Assembly (NCBI GenBank): GCA_009869945.1
Contig: WIXG01000523.1
Coordinates: 1-43,477 of the forward strand
Reading direction: 5' to 3'
Source of the DNA: Mesaphorura yosii
Taxonomy: Eukaryota; Arthropoda; Collembola; Poduromorpha; Tullbergiidae
Length of the DNA: 43,477 nucleotides
The notes under the pieces are model-generated. The model worked only from the letters and a program-made list of their open reading frames with translations. It searched no databases and was not told where the DNA came from. The translations under genes were made by a program, and so were the position numbers. Position 1 is the first letter of the stretch, and every line of letters begins with the position of its first letter. This document shows positions 10,571-19,389 of this stretch, piece after piece.

Positions 10571-12080
10571 TTACATTCGCATTCTCGCGTGTTTGCTGAT
10601 GAAGCCCGGAAAATTTGTCTGTGGAAGCTGGCCACATTGCTGATAACGTTTCTTACAAACCCCGGCGGCTCTTCCCGTGATGGCGGCGTTGGAAATCTCC
10701 ACCAGATGCTCCTTCATCGATGCCGGGCCGTACTTTCGGGACATCATGTTAAGAATCTCTTTGCTGAGTGCAGATGCAAAAAGGACACAAGAGATTTCAC
10801 GAATCAGCAATCAGAACTTCGACTTCCTAACTCACGTTTTTCAAGTTACCTGATCATTCTGCCCACTATTTGCCCTTGACTCGGCTCCAGTTCACTCGCC
10901 AGAATGTGATTTGCTCTGCAAATAGCGTAGAGACTGCAATTGAGTGGTGCGACAGAGTCAAGCACCTGTCCAATGCGAATCTGAAAGAATTTCATCACAT
11001 TTCAGGATAAAATTCGTGTGAGCTGGGTATTTAACGCGACGCAAGCAGAGAAGACGACAGCTTGCGAGATGAACTTACGAGATGTGGAAGGATATGAAGC
11101 GTGACTCTGTCAACATCGACGTCGGGACGATCCGTGTCAGTATCATCGGGAAGGCCGTCCACCACAACAGTATTTAGATTTTGGTCGGCATCGGCATCCC
11201 GTTTTCTTCTACCCATTGGCGCGGCCGTGGTTGACGTCAGCTGCTGCAAAACGCTCTGCAAAAAAAGACAACAAGCGAAAAGCGATTAGACTACTTCATG
11301 CGTCGTGTCACAATAAAGTTCAGATTCGATTAGCGAGTGAGTGATTAGCGTAGTGAATTACCTGCAGGAATGACATCAGCCCCAAGACTCCAAGAAGCCC
11401 AAGCGCCGAATTGCAGTCTTTCTTCCTTCAGGCAGGCAGGCAAAAAAATGAAATTGACTTAGAATCGGACCGAGTTCAATCAAACACTTAAGCCAGGCTC
11501 ACCCGTGTCCGTGCCCACCTCCGCCACCTCCTCCTCCATATCCGTATCCTCCTCCATGGCTGCCTGCAGATGCGTATCCTCCAAATTCCTGATTTACTGC
11601 TATTCCCGTGTCCGAACCTGAAATTCAATGTGGAGATTTCAAAGGCAGCGCTCGCCGTTCAGATTTTAACAAAAAATCTTAAAGCGTCTGCCGAAAGAAA
11701 AGTTGTTCTGTATGTTTGCTTTGAGGCTTACTTCCGTATCCGTAATCGTTAATCGACACGGCAGCGCTCTGCAGGCTATTCGATGCGAGTGGAGTCAGGC
11801 TCAATTGACGTGCAGGGCGTCCAAATCCAAAATCTGCTGCTGTGGCCAAATTCGGGTAGCCTCCAGCTCGATTCCTGGCGGCGGCTGCAGCAGCGGCGGA
11901 GCTGCTCCCGTCGTAATCAAACTGAATGTACTTCCATTGATTTTCTGTATTGTCGTTACTGTTGACGCCGATGCTCTTTTGCGCTGACGCCGAGATTATG
12001 GGGACGATGAAGAAAATGAGGATCCAGACGGTCAGAGCAAGCAAACGTGTGCTGCCGTCTTTGACGTGATTGCGATTCAT
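10571..12080 (-). CDS. Secreted DM4/DM12-like precursor, paralogue 1 (342 aa)
   Basis: Six exons (12080-11732, 11617-11503, 11425-11362, 11255-11079, 10980-10850, 10763-10571), all in phase. An N-terminal hydrophobic signal (LALTVWILIFFIVPIISASA) is followed by a variable region with an Ala run and a Gly/Tyr/His-rich stretch. A short apolar segment DCNSALGLLGVLGLMSFLQ comes next, then a furin-type site RRKR (residues 192-195). The C-terminal product would be about 147 residues. It has four Cys with C-x5-C (NCSLYAIC) and C-x6-C (CKKRYQQC) spacing, similar to the DM4/DM12 domain of arthropod secreted proteins. The assignment to that family is inference from spacing. The adjacent gene at 12858-14372 is a tandem paralogue on the same strand. 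Function unknown; a cuticle or extracellular role is possible. Confidence 0.8.
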
Positions 12081-12857
12081 GATTAGTATCGCGTAATTCT
12101 ACACCAAACTTTGGTCGGGCGCGAGAAAATTGTGACTGCTCCATTTAAACCGGCGACGACCACTTTTATAAGCGCCTTGCACCTGAAACAAAAGCGTAGC
12201 GTGCAATTTTTGTGTGTCCTCGCAATTTTCGGTCACAGAGCCAGTCGCAAACGATCTTGTAATTTTGTAATTACTGCTTTAATGTAATGTGGGATTTATT
12301 GTACTACGTGAACGGCTGACTAATTGGGTGGTAACAGCACAATAGTGTTCATGTGCAAGTGAATTCCAAGAGACTACATACGAAAACAATCACAATTATA
12401 ATGCGAATACGAAGCAGAAGGCAAAGGCAGACGAATTACAGGACTAATTCTGAGGATTCTTCACATTCGCATTCGCAATTCAGAATTCACGACCGTTTTG
12501 TTTTGCCGTTTGCTGTATTGAGATTTGAGATTACCGTTAATGCCATAAACCCCTAACTCAAACCCAGCACGACCACGGCCACGGCCATGCTGTCATTATT
12601 CATTCTTTAGTGTCTGGTCCCAAAATTAACCAAGCGCATCGTTACCGCCGTCTCGTGGGACGGAGCCCAAACAATGAATTGCCAGTTGTAAATTGCTTGA
12701 CAGATTGACGGGCGACGCGATGGGGAACCGTAAACTTAATTTTTCTGTTGTATTCTCTTACTATTCGTGAAATACTGAATGAAACAAATCAAGTCGGTCA
12801 ATTTTTATTTATTTTCCCCACTGCAATGTGCTGCGCTGGTTTAAATACAAACTTCTG
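12081..12857. other. Intergenic between the two tandem paralogues
   Basis: Contains the TATA-type promoter of paralogue 1 and otherwise AT-rich sequence. No further gene is seen. Confidence 0.5.
12163..12170 (-). promoter_or_regulatory. TATA box of paralogue 1
   Basis: TATAAAAG on the minus strand, 83 bases before the ATG. This leaves room for a start site about 30 bases downstream and a short 5' UTR. Confidence 0.6.
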
Positions 12858-14372
12858 TTAGCCAAGCCAAGAAGGAAACGAAAATTTGAGGCCCGGCCAC
12901 GGCATTGAAGTCAAGACTGAGCCTGCGCCTGAGCCCCGCCTGCCGCACCGCAATTTCCGGTACGCATCGCAAGTCTGTGTTGTCCGTCCGACATGTGCGG
13001 CATTCGCGATCTCTCCGAGCATCTTCTTGTTTTTCGGCCGGCCGTACTTCCTGCCCAGCATGTTCATGACGCCGTCGCTGAGCATTCGCCCGATGAAGTG
13101 GCCCTGCCCCGTCCCGAAGGGGATTTCTTTGACGAGGAGTTTGTTGGCAGAGCAAAGCGCGTGCATGCTGCAGTTGAGCGGTGCGGACCCGTCCAGCACT
13201 TGACCAATGCTCATCAGGTGTGGGATGATGTGCAGCGTTATCTTGTCAATGTCCATGACTGGGCCAGGCTCGGCCTCAGCCTGGCTGTCGTCCAAGTCTC
13301 GTTTCCTTCGGCCGGCTGGCGCCCGTGTAGTCGTCATTTGACGTAGAATGTTCTGGACACCAAGGGAAAATTTATACCATAGCCATAAGTCATAACTCAA
13401 GGATGCACGCCCGGACAAGGAAAGAGCAAGTTTTTCAAGACGTTACCTGCAGAAAGCTGACAAGCCCGAGCATTCCAAGGAGCCCAAGCGCAGAGTTACA
13501 ATCTTGCCTACGAAATACACGAAATACAAGCGGAAATCAGAAATTAATGCCATGGCCGGCCGAAAAATCAAGAAATTTTGGAATTTCTAGGATTTTGGAG
13601 AGGTTCCTGCTCTAGTTTGGTTAAATTCTGTACGCATTGTTGTTGTTTGAATTTCTGAAATTTAGGCTTATCGGCTTGTTTAGACAGCACATCACTGGAA
13701 AAACTTGCTCTTTCTCGTGCCAGACTCTCAATCAGACTTATCAGACTTTAAAGTACCTGAATTAGTGACAGCAGAGCCAGGAAACCGAGCAGGCCGACTG
13801 CTGACGAATTCACGCTACGGCGAAATTGTAGCAGTTACAACAATTTTGGCTTGGCCTTGACGTCTTTTTTTTTTGTATTCTTCTTCGTCTACTTACCCGT
13901 GCCCTCCACCTCCACCATGCCCGTGCCCATGCCCTCCTCCGTGGGTCCCGGCCGACGCATAGCCTCCGTACTCGATTTCGTTTCCATACCCATAATTATT
14001 CGCTGCCTCCGCCTGCAAATTGGTTGCAGTTAGTGAATTCAGCTGGCGGGCGGGTCGCTTGCGTGTGCGTGCTTGGGCGTGGCCGTGACCGTAATCAGGC
14101 TGGTCTAAAATCAAAGTAAAAGTAAAAATGCAGATAAGTAATTAAAAGAGTGATATCGAACACTTTTGTAACACCGAGTATTTGTCCAGCTTACACTTAA
14201 TGACGCTTGGAATCAGTTGACTGGAGCCGGTCGCGTGATCGAATTGTAAGTATTTCTTCATTTCTTGTCCACACGCGGGTGGAGGCAGATGAATGCAGCA
14301 GAAACAGAAAAGCACGAACAAGACTTCAAGAAGGATGGGTCGCTTCGGCGGCTGACTTCTGTACACGACCAT
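12858..14372 (-). CDS. Secreted DM4/DM12-like precursor, paralogue 2, alternative exons
   Basis: Exons: 14372-14195, 14104-13897, then either 13814-13757 or 13507-13447, then 13352-12858, giving 312 or 313 residues. A signal peptide (LLEVLFVLFCFCCIHLP) is followed by a Tyr/His/Gly-rich region, the alternative apolar segment and a furin-type RRKR site (residues 163-166). The mature part, about 146 residues, keeps the four-Cys pattern of paralogue 1 (NCSMHALC; CDAYRKLRC) with strong similarity around GRM, NM(M/L)xRKYG and EIxNAA. Its last exon corresponds to three exons of paralogue 1, so introns differ. The two middle exons both enter in phase 2 and leave in phase 0. Joining both, or neither, gives an early stop, so they must be alternatives. 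Function unknown. Confidence 0.8.
13420..13436 (-). promoter_or_regulatory. Intronic pairing element, arm 2
   Basis: On the plus strand this reads gaaagagcaagtttttc. It is the exact 17-base reverse complement of 13698-13714. In the pre-mRNA it starts about 10 bases after the 5' splice site of exon B, so pairing with arm 1 would enclose exon B. Confidence 0.7.
13447..13507 (-). other. Alternative exon B of paralogue 2 (61 nt)
   Basis: Encodes QDCNSALGLLGMLGLVSFLQ after the shared Gly. It is closely similar to the constitutive exon 3 of the neighbouring paralogue and includes the Cys. Flanked by TAG and GTAACG. If read after exon A it stops at its fourth codon (GCA AGA TTG TAA). Confidence 0.75.
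13698..13714 (-). promoter_or_regulatory. Intronic pairing element, arm 1
   Basis: On the plus strand this reads gaaaaacttgctctttc, perfectly complementary to 13420-13436. It lies about 42 bases downstream of the exon A donor, in the intron between exons A and B. Confidence 0.7.
13757..13814 (-). other. Alternative exon A of paralogue 2 (58 nt)
   Basis: Encodes VNSSAVGLLGFLALLSLIQ after the shared Gly. It is homologous to exon B but lacks its Cys. Acceptor CCGTAG and donor GTACTT. The same entry and exit phases as exon B show origin by exon duplication. Confidence 0.75.
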
Positions 14373-15023
14373 TTTTATGGATCCCGAGCGGACGCTGCCT
14401 GACTGACGACTGATCTGTCCTAATTTCAGTGCTGAAGTGTTTTATAACACAGCCAGCCAGGCCAAAGTCACTGCCAACAAAGAGGACGGCTGACATGGGA
14501 AGTAATTCACTATTCACTGATCACTGCATTGGCTTGAGTTTTATCACGCACTTGCTTTACTGCATTGTTGAATTAAAGTACAGTTTACCAGTTTACGCTG
14601 TGAATGATGTCATTGTTGTCGCTGCGCTGTCGTGTTTTGGGTTTAACATTTAATTGTACGCGTGTAATTGAGCTTGGCTTGCAAATTTCAAGTTGACAAA
14701 CTTTAATTGTCCTTGAATTATACAAATCCCAAATTTGCGAAGATGCGCAAATGCACAAGAATAAAAGTCACATCAGACGTCAACAGTCAAGATGTTCCCA
14801 AAATAGCAAGACCGCAATCTCATGGCTCACACAAACACAGATGACATTACCGTTTTGTTTTGTTCTTTCCTGTGCATTTGTGTTTTGAAAAGCTAGTTCT
14901 TTTACGAAATCTACGAAATCTCGCGATTTTATTGACCAAACATGGTTTAACAAGGCTTAACAAGGCTTAAAGCTCGAATTAAGCCAGAAAATTCACTTAT
15001 CACCCCTTCAAAGTTTCATCGAC
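14373..15023. other. Intergenic between divergent genes
   Basis: Separates paralogue 2 (minus) from the Ser/Arg-rich gene (plus). It contains the TATA box at 14441; nothing else is recognised. Confidence 0.5.
14441..14446 (-). promoter_or_regulatory. TATA box of paralogue 2
   Basis: TATAAA on the minus strand, 69 bases before the ATG, closely matching the arrangement at paralogue 1. Confidence 0.6.
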
Positions 15024-16192
15024 ATGAATTTCGATCTGGATTTCGACAATTTCGAGCTTGCACTTTCCGAGCTGGAGCCCAGCCTGTCACAAGCGGCGTT
15101 CGATCACTTGCTCGATATCATTGACACTGAAAATCGACGACGACGAAAAACGGAACTTTCTCCTTGTCCGAGTAGTCAGGCGATCGGGAAATCGGGCTCT
15201 TCGATCAGCCGGTTTAGCATCGGAGGACTGCTAAATCAAAGCAGCCGTAGCCGTACTCGGGCTACGGCGACAACATCCCAGAATCGTAGGCACTTACCCA
15301 AGACTTTGTCCAGGCTACAGTTAGCAGTGGAAGCAGATTCAGGGTCAGAATCTGTCCAGGAAAATATTCTGGGCACTCGCCCGACTCCGAGTGACCGCAC
15401 CCGGGGCCACGCCCGTGTTGAAAGCCGCCGCAGTCGTCGGAGTGATTGCTCTCGCTCGCTCGTCTGCCGTAAAATAATTTCGAAAGTCCAAGACAAAAAG
15501 CAGTGCCATGCAAGCAGGTAGAAGTCCACGTCAGTGCTGGTTTCTTTAGTCAAGATTTCGATTCGATTATTCGAAGCCATTATTTTTGTTGCAGATTAGC
15601 ACACACTGTCACCAAATCTCGTGCCTCAGAGCCAGAATCTGTGCGGACAAGGACAAGGTGCAGCAATTCTAGTTACAATTCCAGCAGGCTGTCGAAATAC
15701 GTGGGCATAAGTCGGACAAGTCAAAGCCCCGATCTGGATCTCGAACAATCAACCATCGAAGGAGCCGAAGCCGAAGTCCATGCCGCCAGCCGTCCGGTCG
15801 TCACTCCACTGGAACCGATCACGGGCAAAATTGTCCACGCTACCACTGCGACACGGCCTTCACAGTCAAACCGAACCCGAAGCACCAGCGACCGAAGACG
15901 AACCCAAACATGTACGCCTCCTGCTGCTGTTCCAGTTCGTGACTTTACTCGAACCGTCAGCAATCCACTGTACAGAAACTATAGTCCTCGGGGCTACGTG
16001 AAGAGTGACGACGAGCTGATTCTGGAGAAGGTCGAAGGGCTGGTGGACCGATTCAAGAGCTGGGTGCTCGGCGTTGGCGGCGGGATGCCCGCTGCAGGCT
16101 TTCTGGAGTCTGAACAAGACGACCGCATTCTGGAGGCTGTGAACACTAGCGATTTATATTCGATTATCCGTGCTGGAATGGAAAAACCCTGA
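15024..16192 (+). CDS. Unknown Ser/Arg-rich protein (363 aa)
   Basis: Two exons (15024-15517 and 15595-16192) joined across a 77-base intron with phase kept. The N-terminus is short, acidic and amphipathic (about residues 1-35, with repeated Asp/Phe/Glu/Leu). A long basic Ser/Arg/Thr-rich and probably disordered middle follows. The C-terminal segment of about 60 residues looks folded and helical (LILEKVEGLVDRFKSWVLGV, then a Leu/Ile-rich end). No signal peptide or membrane segment is seen. It is not recognised as a known family; the C-terminal segment is the best part for homology searching. Confidence 0.65.
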
Positions 16193-16553
16193 ATAGACTG
16201 GTTAAAATTGGCGTTAACTCTAATTTTAGTTACTTCGTACTTCATTCTCACCATCTTCATGTACGCAGCGTGTCAAAGCGCAAAAGTTGGTGGATGGAAG
16301 AGCCGTTTACTATTTGGGTGAAATGAGAACAAGAACAAATACGAAAAAAAGGTTCATTGGGTTGAAGCCAAAGTACGGGAAATTCGAAGGCTGGGATTGC
16401 GAGTTACGAAAAGGCTTCTTGTTGACGAATATGAATTACATTAGCACTGCACAAGTTAGAAATTATCTGGTTAGGGCTCTTTATTAATAAACTCGCAAAA
16501 AACCGGATCTTGCGCATTTTAACGCATGATTATTTAATTAATGCAATTTTGAC
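16193..16553. other. 3' flank of the Ser/Arg-rich gene
   Basis: An open frame at 16287-16487 is basic and unrecognised, and I do not call it a gene. A likely poly(A) signal AATAAA lies near 16486. Confidence 0.4.
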
Positions 16554-16718
16554 TTAATGCTTGACGTCTGGCAAGGCTAATCTGTAATTTTCCGGTCGCC
16601 AGTTTTGTGAGTTGCATTGTCGTACTTTCACCTTTGTGATAGTGGACTTCTTGCCACTGGACTCGGACTGCTTCTGTCGAAGGTAGCAGGAGGGCAGGAG
16701 CACCAGAAGCCGTGCCAT
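16554..16718 (-). CDS. Possible small protein, 54 aa, divergent from INIP
   Basis: ATG at 16718, only 50 bases from the INIP start on the other strand, suggesting a shared bidirectional promoter. The peptide begins MARLLVLLPSCYLRQKQ and is basic, as in small mitochondrial or ribosomal proteins, but no family is recognised. An alternative 50-base intron (GTGAAAG...TTACAG) would change the tail. It could also be non-coding. Confidence 0.3.
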   Translation of the reverse strand: MARLLVLLPSCYLRQKQSESSGKKSTITKVKVRQCNSQNWRPENYRLALPDVKH

Positions 16719-16768
16719 TGTATTATATGTGCAAGTAGAGAGTGACAAGTAAACTGCAATCAGTTCAA

Positions 16769-17756
16769 ATGCGTCTGAATCAAAATAGTAAAAGCGGCAG
16801 TGCTAAACAAAGTGTACACAGCAACAGTAGTTCGACGACGACCGGTGGTGGGGGTGGTGGTGGTAGCGGCACGGGCACGACGGCCGCCAGCGGAGCAGCG
16901 AGTGGTGGGGCCACCTCGGCTAAAGCGAACAGTGTCAGCCGAAATCGGGACGTGAAACTTCAACCAGCAGGATCGACGACAAATTCCTCAGCCACAGCCG
17001 TGACGACGAAGCCGAAAGGCGGCTCACACCAGCTCAGTTCGTCAAAAACTGTGCTAAACCCCCAAAACATTGGTTCGGTGCCCAGAAATCCTACGCAGCA
17101 CCAGCGAACAACTGCGTTGCTGAAGGCTGGAGCCGCAGAGGCACCTCCTGTCGCCGCCGGTTCGTCTTCGTTGGGCCTGTCAAGCACAGCGAACGACTTA
17201 ATGACTGAAAAATCTCGGCGTGTACTGGAAGAGATTCAGAAGACTAAGAATAGTTTACTCAAACAGCAACAACTCGCGTCGTCTTCCAGCGCAGCACCTG
17301 GAAACCTATTCTTAGCGTCCTCCGGAGTGGGTCCGACGTCAGGAGGCCATTTCCCCCAACTCGTAAGTTACAAGTTGAAGTTAAATGTCGAATATTCGAA
17401 TACGTCAAGTAAATTCTACTAAGCTTACTGATTTTGATTTGTTCTCATAGCAAATCCCGGGCGGACCGATTCCAGGCAGTTTGCCCAACCTACACAGCCC
17501 ATCCGTCATCATAGGGAACCCAATCGACGCCAGTAACATAGGTTTAAGTCCAGTCCAGCGTTCAGCCCTCCACCTCCTGCAGCAAGCCAACCAAACCAGT
17601 TTTGGGTCCTACATCTCAACCGACTCACACTTTGGCAATAGTATTTTCCCCGTTCTGCCGCGTCTAGTGAACAATAACATTGCAAACTCAAACAGCACCA
17701 GCACGAACTCTGCAGCAGAGAATAACAATAGCAGTGGAGTAATTAAAATCACGTAG
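16769..17756 (+). CDS. SOSS complex subunit C (INIP) homologue, extended (299 aa)
   Basis: Two exons (16769-17362, 17451-17756), phase 0. INIP is the small subunit of the SOSS single-stranded-DNA-binding complex with the INTS3 and SSB proteins, acting in DNA damage repair in the nucleus. Two family blocks are visible. A helix near residues 175-200 (EKSRRVLEEIQKTKNSLLKQ) matches the human N-terminal KNRVAILAELDKEKRKLLMQ. A C-terminal block (LHLLQQANQTSFGSYIS, then FGNSIFPVLPRL) matches the human SSGYFITQDSAFGNLILPVLPRL. The human protein is 104 residues. This one has about 165 extra N-terminal residues of Ser/Gly/Thr/Ala-rich low complexity and an Asn/Ser-rich tail. The first in-frame ATG is chosen as start. 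Confidence 0.85.
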
Positions 17757-17969
17757 TGTAGTAACGTACTTCCAGCTCCAAAGTTTTATTTTTAAGGTTT
17801 TTACTTAATTTTACTTCGATTTGGAATTTGAATTTCAAATTTTTAATTTCAACCTTCTTGCTGTTATCGTGTTCAACGTGTTATCGTTAGTGTGATTTCA
17901 ACGACGACGCTACACTACGAACTACGATACGAAGATACGATCAGTTGATAGTGATTTTAGTGAGTCACG

Positions 17970-18889
17970 ATGAAGCTTAAGGAACTCGAAAGTTATTTAA
18001 GCCAGTGCGAGCCGTTCACAAAACCGAAAGTTGAGCTGGAGCAGTACCCAACAACTTCCCACATCGCCAGCCGAATGTTGTATGCGGCGCAGGATGATAT
18101 CAAAGGTAACGTTGACGTTTTTTAGAGCAAAATGAAGTTTTGAATTCTTGAAAAACAAAAATGTATCGCATTTTGCCTGTGTTTCTGCTTTTTAGGAGGC
18201 CTCGTCTGTGATCTCGGAAGCGGATGCGGAATTCTTTCAATTGGCAGCGTTCTGGTCGGAGCCGCTTTCGTCTGCGGTGTGGAAATAGACCCCGACGCAA
18301 TGCGGGCAGCACAAGAAAATGTGGCGGAGGTCCTTGATGAAGACAGCGCGTCCGCAATTGATTTTCTGCAGGTTGACATTTGCCCTCGCTCGTCGGAAAG
18401 CAGCGGTGGCGGCAACAGCGGGCTCAAGAATTTCGGCGACTGCTTTGACGTCGTAAGTTGTTACTCAATTGCAATTAGGAACTGAGCTCTTGAAATAGCT
18501 GTACAAATCTTCATTCTCCTTTGCTGCAGGTGGTCATGAATCCGCCGTTCGGCACGAAGAACAACGAAGGCATTGACTGGAGCTTCGTTCAGGTAGCTTT
18601 GCAGTTGGTGAAGCCCGGAGGTCGAATTTATTCCCTGCACAAATCATCAACGAGGTCTTTCTTCACGAAGAAATTCAAGTCTCCTTTCCCGCTTCGGGTC
18701 GACGACGATGGCGGCGAAGATCAAGATCGAATTATTCCAAGGCCTCCGGCGCCGAGCACGACAGTTGCCGTTCGCGCCAAAGTATTAGCCGAAGTCCAGT
18801 TCGACCTTCCCAAAGTGTACAAGTTTCATAAGGAGAAGAGCGTCGATATTTCCGTAGACTTTTGGTGTTTTGAGAAGATGGCTGCTTAA
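17970..18889 (+). CDS. METTL5, 18S rRNA adenine N6-methyltransferase (250 aa)
   Basis: Three exons (17970-18105, 18196-18452, 18530-18889). METTL5, with TRMT112, methylates one adenosine of 18S rRNA. Features in order are an N-terminal LESYLSQCEPFTKPKVELEQY, a family signature; CDLGSGCGILSIG, the SAM-binding Gly loop; VCGVEIDPDA; MNPPFGTKN, the NPPF catalytic motif of N6-adenine methylases; and SLHKSSTRSFFTKKF. The human protein is about 209 residues. The extra length comes from an acidic insert in the second half (DDDGGEDQDR, then a Pro-rich loop) and a Ser/Gly-rich insert before the NPPF block. Catalytic residues are intact. Confidence 0.92.
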
Positions 18890-19389
18890 GCCTAGCTGTT
18901 TAATTTGTTTAAAACTACGGACGGCATGCATTGCACTCAACGTTTTTGTTCTGTCATCCATTTGACTGTCGTGAAGGACTTGTACAGCCTACGACGCCTA
19001 CGAGCCTACAGACACTTTTCCGTTATCAGTATAGCTGAGTAAGCTCTGCTGATCTGCTCTACTCTGCTTTTAGTAGTTTTGGAGATAAACTTGTAAAGAA
19101 AACAGGGAATAAATTGACGAGATAAATAATCCATTAGCAGTTTGCTCTTCCTCGTCTTTGCCTCATCTTTTGCGTCGATCTTCCCCAATCTTGTCGAAAT
19201 GCTTCAGAATGGAGCGGCGTACGGGCTCTGGCCTGAAAATTTTGCATTCAGCATTTCTTCTTTTTCAAGATCAAGACTCTCAGCGTTCAGCCTTTCAGAT
19301 TCAGTTCTCTGCTTCGTCTGTAATCGGAAAGGTGACCCGTGGATCCGTGTCCATCATTTAATTTCCTTCTCATCTCGTCCTTATTCAAA
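18890..19389. other. Intergenic between METTL5 and the GPCR
   Basis: Contains the METTL5 poly(A) signal at 19108-19113. A short frame from an ATG at 19208 could be a 5' leader exon of the GPCR but has no clear signal. Confidence 0.4.
19108..19113 (+). terminator. Poly(A) signal of METTL5
   Basis: AATAAA about 220 bases after the METTL5 stop. Confidence 0.45.

Noticed and set aside
13447..13814. Exons A and B of paralogue 2 as two consecutive constitutive exons
   Set aside because: Exon A leaves phase 0 but exon B needs phase 2; reading through gives a stop at the fourth codon of exon B.
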